Assembly: GCA_009782025.1 (NCBI GenBank)
Contig: WQUQ01000218.1
Coordinates: 1 to 10,964 of the forward strand
Length of the DNA stretch: 10,964 nucleotides
Direction: 5' to 3'
Origin: Desulfobulbus sp.
GTDB taxonomy: Bacteria; Pseudomonadota; Gammaproteobacteria; Burkholderiales; Rhodocyclaceae
Under the pieces are notes generated by a model that saw nothing but the letters and a program-made list of their open reading frames with translations, searched no databases and was not told where the DNA came from. Position 1 is the stretch's first letter; each line of letters opens with the position of its first letter. Both the position numbers and the translations under genes were made by a program. Positions 1-5,162 of the stretch are shown here, piece by piece.

Positions 1-61
1 CGCGAAGTCGCAGTACGCAGAATCCACAAGCCGCATGGATGCTGCGACGTAGCGCAATGAC
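1..61 (-). repeat. Diverged copy of the element-B core hairpin, cut by the window edge
   Basis: Read on the minus strand this stretch starts GTCATT, has ATCCATGCGG in its middle and then GTGGATTCTGCG, in the same order and spacing as the core hairpin of element B at 4098-4172. The outer part of element B (the ATTCCATTT end and the GGTAATTATTTGTATGCC segment) is not found beside it, so only the core is shared. The arms are more diverged than in B1 and B2, and base pairing between them is imperfect. It lies about 50 bp beyond the cysB stop codon and could act as a 3' end structure for the msbA-cysB transcript, but no T-run supports a true terminator. Confidence 0.55.
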
Positions 62-111
62 GCAGCGGGAATGTTCAATGCTTGATTGCCGGGTCAATAA
101 CATGGCGAAAG

Positions 112-1050
112 TCAAAGCTGGTAGGCTTCGCCGCCGCCCTGGAGGGTGAGTTCCACCACCCGCCGCGTCAGGTGTGGGGCGAACAATTCGATCAGGTCGT
201 AATCGTGGCGGCGCAGGTAAGTGCTGCGGCGCAGGGCCAGGCGGGTGGTGTTCGACTCGAACAGGTGGCCGGCGTCGACGGCTGCCAGGCCGCTGTCGCG
301 CTGCGCGTCGAAAGCCAGCGCCGAGATGATGCCGAGACCGAGGCCGAGGCCGACGTAGGTCTTGATGACGTCGGCGTCGAGCGCGGTGAGCACGATGTTC
401 GGCGTCGCGTCGATGCGCGCGAAGGCCCGGTTGATCCGCGAGCGCCCGGCAAATGCCGTGTCATAGGTAATCAGCGGCCATTTGACCAGTTCTTGCAGTG
501 ACAAGGGGTGCTGCAACACCGGGTGGCCGTTCGGCGCGATCACGCAGTGGCTCCACTGCCGCACCGGCAGCGTCAGCAGTTGCGGATACTGATCGAGGGC
601 CTCGGTGGCGACGCCGATGTCGGCCTCGCCGGCCAGCACCCATTCGGCAATCTGCGTCGGGCTGCCCTGGTGTATCTCCAGCTTGACGCCGGGGTGGCGG
701 GCGATGAAATCGCGGACCACGGGCGGCAAGGCATAACGCGCCTGGGTGTGGGTCGCCGCCAGCACCAGACGGCCGCTGCCGCCCGTCGAGAAATCGGCGC
801 AGGCGCGCTTGAGGTTTTCCGCTTCGGTCAGAATGCGCTCGGCGATGGCGAGCACCGTCCGCCCCGGCTCGGTGACGCCGGTCAAGCGCTTGCCGCTGCG
901 CTCGAAAATGGCGACCCCGAGTTCGTCCTCCAGCAGCCTGACCTGCTTCGAGATGCCCGGCTGCGAGGTATACAGCGACTCCGCCGCCTCCGAGACATTG
1001 AGTCCCTGGCGGCGGATTTCGACGATGTAGCGCAATTGCTGGAGTTTCAT
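112..1050 (-). CDS. cysB: CysB-family LysR-type transcriptional regulator
   Basis: This 312-residue protein has the usual CysB length (about 324 in enterics). The N-terminal winged helix-turn-helix covers about residues 1-60, with NVSEAAESL and TSQPGISKQV forming the DNA-binding helices. The rest is a LysR substrate-binding domain. From memory of the CysB cofactor-domain structure, sulfate is held by T100, T102, Q103, T149, W166 and T202. Here ATHTQ puts T100, T102 and Q103 at identical numbers, and T149 and W166 are also present. The segment matching FTGRS reads FAGRS, so the T202 equivalent is A201. CysB-type proteins activate sulfate assimilation genes in response to sulfur status (O-acetylserine, sulfate). 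The ATG overlaps the msbA-like stop codon (ATGA), implying translational coupling. No sulfur-assimilation gene is in the window, so the regulon cannot be read here. A Cbl-like or related sulfonate regulator is the main alternative. Confidence 0.85.
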   Translation of the reverse strand: MKLQQLRYIVEIRRQGLNVSEAAESLYTSQPGISKQVRLLEDELGVAIFERSGKRLTGVTEPGRTVLAIAERILTEAENLKRACADFSTGGSGRLVLAATHTQARYALPPVVRDFIARHPGVKLEIHQGSPTQIAEWVLAGEADIGVATEALDQYPQLLTLPVRQWSHCVIAPNGHPVLQHPLSLQELVKWPLITYDTAFAGRSRINRAFARIDATPNIVLTALDADVIKTYVGLGLGLGIISALAFDAQRDSGLAAVDAGHLFESNTTRLALRRSTYLRRHDYDLIELFAPHLTRRVVELTLQGGGEAYQL

Positions 1051-2885
1051 GGCGTTGCCGGTGATGCTTCGGCCACGCCCTTGTCATCATCATCGCCGTC
1101 CGCCTCGGCGAATTGCAGGGCATGCAGGCGGGCGTAGGGGCCGTTCCGGGGCAGCAGTTCGGCATGGGCGCCGCGTTCGACGATGCGCCCCTGGTCCATG
1201 ACCAGGATCAGGTCGGCTTTTTCGATGGTCGACAGGCGGTGGGCGATGACCAGCGTGGTGCGGTCGAACGTGGCGCTTTCCAGCGCCGCCTGGATGTGCC
1301 GTTCCGATTCAGTGTCGAGGGACGAGGTGGCTTCGTCGAGAATCAGCAGCGGGGCGTCCTTGAGGATGGCGCGGGCGATGGCCAGGCGCTGACGCTGGCC
1401 GCCGGAGAGCATGACGCCGTTTTCGCCGATCAGGGTGTCATAACCTTGTGGCAGGCGGTCGATGAATTCGGCGGCGTTGGCGGCGCGGGCGGCTTGTTCG
1501 ATGCGCTCAAGCGGCAGGCTGGCGAGGTCGCCGTAGGCGATGTTGTTGGCGATGGTGTCGTTGAACAGCGAGACCTGCTGCGTGACCAGCGCGATGTGCC
1601 GGCGCAGGTTCTTCAGGGTGTAATCCTGAATCTCGACGCCGTCGAGCAGGATCTGCCCCTGCTCGTGGTGGTAGAAGCGCGGAATCAGGTTGGCCAGCGT
1701 CGATTTGCCGCTGCCGGAGCGACCGACCAGCGCCACCATCTGCCCCGGTTCGGCGATGAAATTGATGTCTTGCAGCACCGGCTGCTCGCTGCCGGGATAG
1801 GTGAAATTGAGGTGGCGCACTTCGAGCCGGCCGGTAATTTGCTCGCGCTCGATGGCTCCCTGGTTGCGTTCCGGCTGTTCGTCGAGTTGCGCGAAGATGC
1901 TTTCGGCCCCGGCCAGCCCCCGCTGGATCGTCTCGTTGACTTCCGACAACTGGCGAATCGGCTTGGGCAGCATGCCGGCGGCGGTGATGTAGGCGACCAG
2001 TTCGCCGGGCGAAGCGTCGCCGCGCAGGAACAGCACCAGAAAGAGGATCACCGACATGCTGGAGTAGGTGACGAATTGCAGCGCCGGGGTAAACGTCGAC
2101 GAGGTTTTGGCCATGCGCAGTTGCTTGGCGGTGTTTTCCTCGCTGGCCTTGGCGAACCGTTCCGCTTCGTAATCCTCGCCGCCGAAGCTGCGCACGACGC
2201 GATAGCCCTGGATGGTTTCCGAGGCGATGTGGGTCAGGTCGCCCATCGCCGCCTGGATTTTTCGGGCCTGCTTGCGAAAGCGCCGGCTGGCGTTGTTGAC
2301 CATGAGACCGATGATGGGCAGCACGCCGACGAGGACCAGGGTCAGCTTCCAGTTCGTCCACAGCAGGTAGCCGAACAGGAAGATCACGCTCAACCCCTCG
2401 CGGATCACGATCTTGATGGCGTCGGTGGCGGCGCCGGTGACCATGGTGACGTTGTAGGTGATGCGCGAGATCAGGTGGCCCGAGTTGTTCTGATCGAAAT
2501 ACCGGTTGGGCAGCTTGAGCAGGCTGTCGAACAGCGCCCGCCGCAGATCGTGGATCAGGCCGAGCGAGACGCGCGCCAGATAATAGTTGCCGAGATAAGA
2601 GCCGAAACCCTGCCAGGCGATGATGACGATCATCAGGATCGGCACGCCGTACATCAACTGAACCCCGCCAATCAGCGGCAGCTCATACGGCATCACGCCC
2701 GTCGGCGTGGCCAGGCCATCGACGAAATACTTGAGAATCACCGCCAGCATCGGCTGGGCCGAAGCGAAGATCACATAGCCGAACAGGCTGACCAGAAACA
2801 GGCCGATGAAGGGACGCAGGTAGCGCAGCAGCCGGAAGTAGATTTTCAGCGAGGCATCGGACGAGGAACGGGCTGCTTGCGGCAT
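1047..2885 (-). CDS. msbA: MsbA-type lipid A export ABC transporter, fused permease/ATPase
   Basis: The 612-residue half-transporter carries an N-terminal six-helix exporter domain (about residues 20-320; the first helix is near IGLFLVSLFGYVIFA) and a C-terminal nucleotide-binding domain. The ATPase motifs are complete: Walker A GRSGSGKS with the lysine at K394, signature LSGGQ at 493-497, Walker B LLILDE with D517 and catalytic E518, and H-loop H549. MsbA homodimers flip core-lipid A across the inner membrane using ATP. The protein is about 30 residues longer than E. coli MsbA (582), mostly in polar tails; the C-terminus ends with an acidic ADGDDDDKG stretch. The Shine-Dalgarno before the ATG is poor (GAAAG, 4 bases away). 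The usual partners lpxK and waaA are absent; the gene is instead coupled to a cysB-like gene. A related multidrug or lipid exporter cannot be excluded, but MsbA is the best match. Confidence 0.85.
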   Translation of the reverse strand: MPQAARSSSDASLKIYFRLLRYLRPFIGLFLVSLFGYVIFASAQPMLAVILKYFVDGLATPTGVMPYELPLIGGVQLMYGVPILMIVIIAWQGFGSYLGNYYLARVSLGLIHDLRRALFDSLLKLPNRYFDQNNSGHLISRITYNVTMVTGAATDAIKIVIREGLSVIFLFGYLLWTNWKLTLVLVGVLPIIGLMVNNASRRFRKQARKIQAAMGDLTHIASETIQGYRVVRSFGGEDYEAERFAKASEENTAKQLRMAKTSSTFTPALQFVTYSSMSVILFLVLFLRGDASPGELVAYITAAGMLPKPIRQLSEVNETIQRGLAGAESIFAQLDEQPERNQGAIEREQITGRLEVRHLNFTYPGSEQPVLQDINFIAEPGQMVALVGRSGSGKSTLANLIPRFYHHEQGQILLDGVEIQDYTLKNLRRHIALVTQQVSLFNDTIANNIAYGDLASLPLERIEQAARAANAAEFIDRLPQGYDTLIGENGVMLSGGQRQRLAIARAILKDAPLLILDEATSSLDTESERHIQAALESATFDRTTLVIAHRLSTIEKADLILVMDQGRIVERGAHAELLPRNGPYARLHALQFAEADGDDDDKGVAEASPATP

Positions 2886-2931
2886 GAGACTTTCAGGCGC
2901 GGCCGGAGGGTGAAAACGGGAGGCGAGAGTT

Positions 2932-3096
2932 TATTCCATTTTTCAATCAGCCGAGGACGCGAAGGCGAAGCGCAGACAGTACGGTGGTACGGCAAGCGAA
3001 GCCGACAAAGTCATCGGTTGATTGGGAAATGGAATAGCAGACGATGCTGGATACCCGGCGGCTCCGCATCCTGCGTTCGTCCTCCGCAACGCCGCC
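2932..3096. repeat. Short interspersed repeat, element A copy 1 (A1)
   Basis: The block recurs at 4216-4502. Positions 2931-3006 match 4214-4289 with 6 differences in 76, and 3007-3096 match 4413-4502 with 1 difference in 90. The first 105 bp are bounded by imperfect inverted repeats: 2932-2954 starts TATTCCATTT, and 3014-3036 ends AAATGGAATA; 20 of 23 positions pair. The last 60 bp (3037-3096) lie outside these inverted repeats yet are shared, and form an imperfect hairpin of their own around GGATACC...GCATCC. The gap between the msbA start and the toxin stop (2886-3123) contains little else, so the msbA promoter must lie in or beside this repeat. I see no convincing -35/-10 pair. No coding potential was recognised. 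Confidence 0.8.
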
Positions 3097-3123
3097 TGAA
3101 CTTCTAAATCGATAGGATTCGCC

Positions 3124-3633
3124 CTACTCTCCTGTCTCGGCCATCACTGCCGCAATGACTGCCTGACCCAGGTAGTACCCGGACTGCGCGAGGCGCTCCA
3201 GCAGCGGTTGGGCGGCGGGGATCAAGCCTGCTGTTTTTGCCAACCCGATGATGGCTGCCGTGCCAATCAAGGCAATGCCGTGGCTTTTGGCTTCCAGCCT
3301 GCCGGCGCGGTCATCCATGAGCAGTAGCGCGTTGATGCCTTGATCGCGCCAATGGCAGACGGTATGAATGGCGCTGGCTTCGCCCGCATCCACGCCAGGG
3401 TTCAGCGGTTGCCAATCGTTTGACGGCGGTTCCACCACGTCGAGCCAGCTTTCACGCAGTGCGCACACCAGCGCATCGGCATCGGGAAACCTGGCTGCGC
3501 CAGGCAGGATTTCATCACGCACTGTTGCCGTCAGGCACACGCGACCGAACAAGCGGCGCAGCAAATCGAGGGCATCAACTCTTGCCAGCGCAATCAAGGG
3601 GCCGGCGTCGGCGATGACGACGCGCTGGTTCAT
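3124..3633 (-). CDS. DUF3368 PIN-like toxin (putative ribonuclease)
   Basis: The 169-residue protein begins with VIADAGPLIALA, the first acidic motif of PIN-fold nucleases in the DUF3368 group. Candidate metal-binding residues are D9, E41 (TVRDEIL), E85 (DAGEASAI) and D107/D108 (LLMDDRAGR), spaced as in PIN domains. PIN toxins cleave RNA using Mg2+ or Mn2+ held by such acidic residues; DUF3368 proteins are normally paired with UPF0175/Phd-type antitoxins, as here. The ATG overlaps the antitoxin stop by 4 bp (ATGA), giving the usual antitoxin-first order with coupled translation. All expected acidic positions are present, so it may be active. Neither the RNA target nor toxicity is shown by sequence. 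The gene is somewhat richer in A+T than the flanking core genes, compatible with transfer. Confidence 0.8.
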   Translation of the reverse strand: MNQRVVIADAGPLIALARVDALDLLRRLFGRVCLTATVRDEILPGAARFPDADALVCALRESWLDVVEPPSNDWQPLNPGVDAGEASAIHTVCHWRDQGINALLLMDDRAGRLEAKSHGIALIGTAAIIGLAKTAGLIPAAQPLLERLAQSGYYLGQAVIAAVMAETGE

Positions 3634-3989
3634 GCGGCGATTGTAAGCCAGTCGCGCGCGGCGCGAATTTCTTCGCGCGTTTCATCCACGGCAGCTTTAT
3701 TTGTGCCGGTGAGCGGGATGCCCTGACTCGATAGCAGGGTGAGCATGTCGGCCAGCGGCTTGTCTGCTATGCGCGCGGCAAAACCGGCCGAGATAGAACC
3801 ACCGCGGAACAGCGACACGGCCAGCGCCACGCGCACGGCGGGTAAATCGGGGAGCTTGAGTTGTTCCAGATCAACCAGTAGCGCCTGTGGGTGGTCGCGG
3901 TTCATGACGATGACCATGTCGTTTTCGCGCGCGGCGGTCAGCGCGGTGCTGGGGTTGGTTTTCAGCTGGCGTATATTGACGGTCTGCAT
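3630..3989 (-). CDS. Phd-like/UPF0175 antitoxin
   Basis: The 119-residue protein looks like two pieces. Residues 1-45 (MQTVNIRQLKTNPSTAL through HPQALLV) resemble the Phd/YefM N-terminal DNA-binding fold. Residues about 50-95 (VRVALAVSLFRGGSIS through LLSSQGIPL) resemble UPF0175, the family usually partnered with DUF3368 toxins. The likely role is to neutralise the PIN-like protein by direct binding and to repress its own operon through the N-terminal domain. The start is supported by GGGAG six bases upstream of the ATG. A direct repeat GCATGATG at 3986-3993 and 4011-4018 brackets the ribosome-binding site and could be an operator for autorepression; that is inference only. The upstream flank is element B1. 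Confidence 0.78.
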   Translation of the reverse strand: MQTVNIRQLKTNPSTALTAARENDMVIVMNRDHPQALLVDLEQLKLPDLPAVRVALAVSLFRGGSISAGFAARIADKPLADMLTLLSSQGIPLTGTNKAAVDETREEIRAARDWLTIAA

Positions 3990-3995
3990 GATGAT

Positions 3996-4000
3996 CTCCC
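3996..4000 (-). promoter_or_regulatory. Ribosome-binding site of the antitoxin
   Basis: On the minus strand GGGAG lies six bases before the ATG at 3989-3987. It is flanked by an imperfect palindrome (TCCC...GGGA) and by two GCATGATG direct repeats, one of which spans the start codon. Confidence 0.55.
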
Positions 4001-4031
4001 ATGGAGGGATGCATGATGTGGGAACATTGGT

Positions 4032-4062
4032 AGTTTAGCAGCTTATTCCATTTCTATTTCAA
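4032..4062 (-). promoter_or_regulatory. Weak candidate promoter for the antitoxin-toxin operon
   Basis: On the minus strand TTGAAA (4057-4062) is followed by TGCTAAACT, an extended -10-like TGn-TAAACT with the hexamer at 4032-4037. The 19-base spacer is longer than ideal, so this is tentative. If real, its -35 half lies inside element B1, so the repeat supplies part of the operon's promoter. Confidence 0.25.
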
Positions 4063-4214
4063 ACGGTAATTATTTGTATGCCGGGCGGCACCAGCTTGTC
4101 ATTCCGCGCGTAGTCGCGGAATCCATGCGGTGAGTGGATTCTGCGACTACGCTTCGCTCCGCGCAGAATGACGATTCTCGGCAGTTTGTTGTCGTTACGA
4201 ATGAGAAATGGAAT
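4045..4214 (+). repeat. Element B copy 1 (B1), 170-bp MITE-like repeat
   Basis: The element begins ATTCCATTTCT and ends AGAAATGGAAT, an 11-bp perfect terminal inverted repeat. Its centre is the long hairpin at 4098-4172. The first 98 bp recur at 10867-10964 with only two substitutions. No reading frame of interest lies inside. The size, inverted termini and repeat number fit a miniature inverted-repeat element, but I cannot name a family and no target-site duplication is clear. Confidence 0.75.
4098..4172. repeat. Long imperfect hairpin at the core of element B1
   Basis: The left arm 4098-4125 (GTCATTCCGCGCG then TAGTCGCGGAATCCA) pairs with the right arm 4135-4172. The outer 13 bases pair at 12 positions and the next 15 at 14 positions; a 10-base bulge (CTTCGCTCCG region) lies in the right arm. 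The loop is about 9 bases. Transcribed in either direction it would make a stable stem. Confidence 0.75.
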
Positions 4215-4224
4215 TATTCCATTT
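4206..4224. repeat. Perfect palindrome at the B1/A2 junction
   Basis: AAATGGAATTATTCCATTT reads the same on both strands around a central base. It is formed by the right end of element B1 abutting the left end of element A2 with one T between, and shows that the two elements carry the same terminal 9-mer. Confidence 0.85.
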
Positions 4225-4289
4225 TTAAATCAGCCGAGCACGCGAAGGTGAAGCGCAGACAGTGCGGTTGCACGGCAAGCGAAGCCGAC

Positions 4290-4412
4290 CACGGCGCAAG
4301 CGCAAGCCCCGGCCTTCAGGCCGGGGTCAAGCGAGCCAAGCGTGATTTCGGTGCCGGAGGCACCCCAAACTCGTGGCGAGGAAACTCCGGGCTTCAGCCC
4401 GGAGTGACTCAC
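4290..4412. repeat. 123-bp insert with three hairpins, REP-like, inside element A2
   Basis: The segment is absent from A1, which reads straight through from GCCGAC to AAAG. It holds three inverted repeats: 4307-4326 (CCCCGGCCT, 2-base loop, perfect), 4350-4364 (GGTGCC, 3-base loop, perfect) and 4384-4405 (ACTCCGGGCT, 2-base loop, perfect). The first and third share the tip CTTCAG. Paired GC-rich hairpins in intergenic DNA are typical of REP/BIME sequences moved by RAYT (TnpA-REP) transposases. No such gene is in the window, so the REP assignment is by appearance. Confidence 0.65.
4384..4405 (-). terminator. Possible weak terminator of the cytochrome gene
   Basis: On the minus strand a 10-bp perfect stem with a 2-base loop ends in only three T residues before C. 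It lies 117 bp past the cytochrome stop codon. The stem is strong but the T-run is poor, and the structure is equally explained as a REP-like hairpin. Confidence 0.3.
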
Positions 4413-4522
4413 AAAGTGATCGGTTGATTGGGAAATGGAATAGCAGACGATGCTGGATACCCGGCGGCTCCGCATCCTGCGTTCGTCCTCCGCAACGCCG
4501 CCGGCGCTGACCCGCGGCCTCT

Positions 4523-4966
4523 TCAACGCCGCCTGAAGGTCTTGTGGCAGTCCTGGCAGGCGTCGTACACCGCCTGGTAGGGAGCGTCCAGTTGCTTGCC
4601 ATCTTTTGTCCGCGCGGCGGCCAGCAAGGCATCGGCGGCAGCGATGAAGGCCTGTTTTTTCTCGGCGAATTTTTCCGGCTGCCGCCAGACTTCCGCCGTC
4701 GCCTTGGTCGGCGGGTAATCGGTATCCGGGCCGAAATGCGCCCACGGCGCATCGCGCCGGGCGACCAGGTCGTTGGCCAGGGTCAGGAACTTATCGGCAT
4801 CGTAGGTCTTGTCGCGCAACATCACGCCCATCGGCTCAAAACTGCGGAGGATGTCCTTGAACGCCTGCTGCCGGGTTTTTACCGGTTGTCCGGGGCGGCT
4901 GTCCTCGACCTCGCCGGAGCAGGCGGCAAACAAGGCGATGGCGGCAAGGGGCAGGAGGAAACGCAT
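4523..4966 (-). CDS. Cytochrome c' (class II) family lipoprotein
   Basis: The 147-residue protein has a C-terminal haem-binding CxxCH (C137, C140, H141) eight residues before the end of a helical domain, the hallmark of class II cytochromes c (c'/c556). The N-terminus MRFLLPLAAIALFAAC is an export signal with a lipobox-like site (cysteine at 16, although F at -3 is unusual), so it is probably a lipid-anchored periplasmic protein. M46 or M49 (FEPMGVM) could be a distal haem ligand as in c556. Its partner and reaction are unknown; relatives carry electrons or bind NO/CO. It is transcribed away from the metal-efflux operon across a 196-bp gap. A TATAAT-type promoter lies upstream, but no Shine-Dalgarno precedes the ATG. 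Confidence 0.8.
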   Translation of the reverse strand: MRFLLPLAAIALFAACSGEVEDSRPGQPVKTRQQAFKDILRSFEPMGVMLRDKTYDADKFLTLANDLVARRDAPWAHFGPDTDYPPTKATAEVWRQPEKFAEKKQAFIAAADALLAAARTKDGKQLDAPYQAVYDACQDCHKTFRRR

Positions 4967-4999
4967 GATGGGGCAGAAAGAGAGGGGGACGGGCGGGGT

Positions 5000-5027
5000 A
5001 TTATATGAGGTTGCCGTCGTCGTTCAA
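5000..5027 (-). promoter_or_regulatory. Sigma70-like promoter of the cytochrome gene
   Basis: On the minus strand TTGAAC (5022-5027) and a perfect TATAAT (5000-5005) are separated by 16 bases. Initiation about 7 bases downstream would give a leader of some 27 bases to the ATG at 4966. That leader is pyrimidine-rich (CCCCCTCTCTTTCTGCCCC) with no recognisable Shine-Dalgarno. Confidence 0.6.
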
Positions 5028-5152
5028 TGGCCGCGAGTTTTGCCGAACACCCCGACCGGCGAGCGCTGCGGCCGGCGACATTCAGCCTGGGTTCATGGGG
5101 GTTCGGGTTGAATGGCGGGTTACCGGCGTTCCGGCATCCGAATATTTTTATC

Positions 5153-5161
5153 GAGAAAAGG
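5153..5161 (+). promoter_or_regulatory. Ribosome-binding site deciding the adaptor start
   Basis: GAGAAAAGG lies just before the ATG at 5163. It favours this start over the in-frame ATG at 5112, because translation from 5163 begins directly with a hydrophobic signal peptide. Confidence 0.5.
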
Positions 5162-5162
5162 C

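Larger units (their letters stand above)
4216..4502 (+). repeat. Element A copy 2 (A2), interrupted by a 123-bp insert
   Basis: It matches A1 (2932-3096) on both sides of an insertion at 4290-4412. The inverted ends are at 4215-4237 and 4420-4442. The left half has diverged from A1 more (6 of 76) than the right half (1 of 90). The small stem GTAC...GTAC of A1 is GTGC...GCAC here, a paired compensatory change. Confidence 0.8.
3990..4522. other. 533-bp intergenic stretch made almost wholly of repeats
   Basis: In order it holds the leader of the toxin-antitoxin operon (3990-4044), element B1 (4045-4214), a single T, element A2 with an internal 123-bp insert (4216-4502), and 20 unassigned bases before the cytochrome stop. 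Short open frames exist in it but consist of hairpin sequence and show no protein family resemblance. No tRNA or other conventional RNA gene was seen. Confidence 0.75.

Noticed and set aside
1113..3107. Long open frame of 664 codons on the plus strand opposite msbA
   Set aside because: It lies antisense to a complete ABC transporter with all motifs; its product is a glutamine/glycine/aspartate-rich low-complexity translation typical of GC-rich antisense frames.
4134..4427. 97-codon plus-strand frame in the repeat region
   Set aside because: It runs across B1, A2 and the REP-like insert; its sequence is entirely hairpin DNA and it has no family resemblance.
3990..4522. CRISPR array
   Set aside because: The repeats here are two long elements, not regular 25-40 bp repeats with unique spacers, and no cas gene is present.
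3089..4537. CAACGCCGCCTGAA shared between the edge of A1 (3088-3101) and the 3' end of the cytochrome gene (4524-4537), suggesting A1 carries a cytochrome remnant
   Set aside because: The match is only 14 bp, GC-rich and not extended on either side; chance or microhomology explains it as well.
4965..5111. Small plus-strand frame (48 codons) starting ATGATG after a perfect AGGAGG at 4954-4959
   Set aside because: The AGGAGG is the reverse complement of the cytochrome signal-peptide leucine codons; the product has no recognisable feature and overlaps the cytochrome promoter. Probably chance.
5120..5148. TTACCG-17-TATTTT as a promoter for the efflux operon
   Set aside because: Both boxes are weak and the start would fall within about 8 bases of the ATG, leaving no room for the ribosome-binding site.
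5112..5162. Upstream ATG adding 17 residues to the adaptor
   Set aside because: It would place a basic segment before the signal peptide, and the better ribosome-binding site is before 5163.
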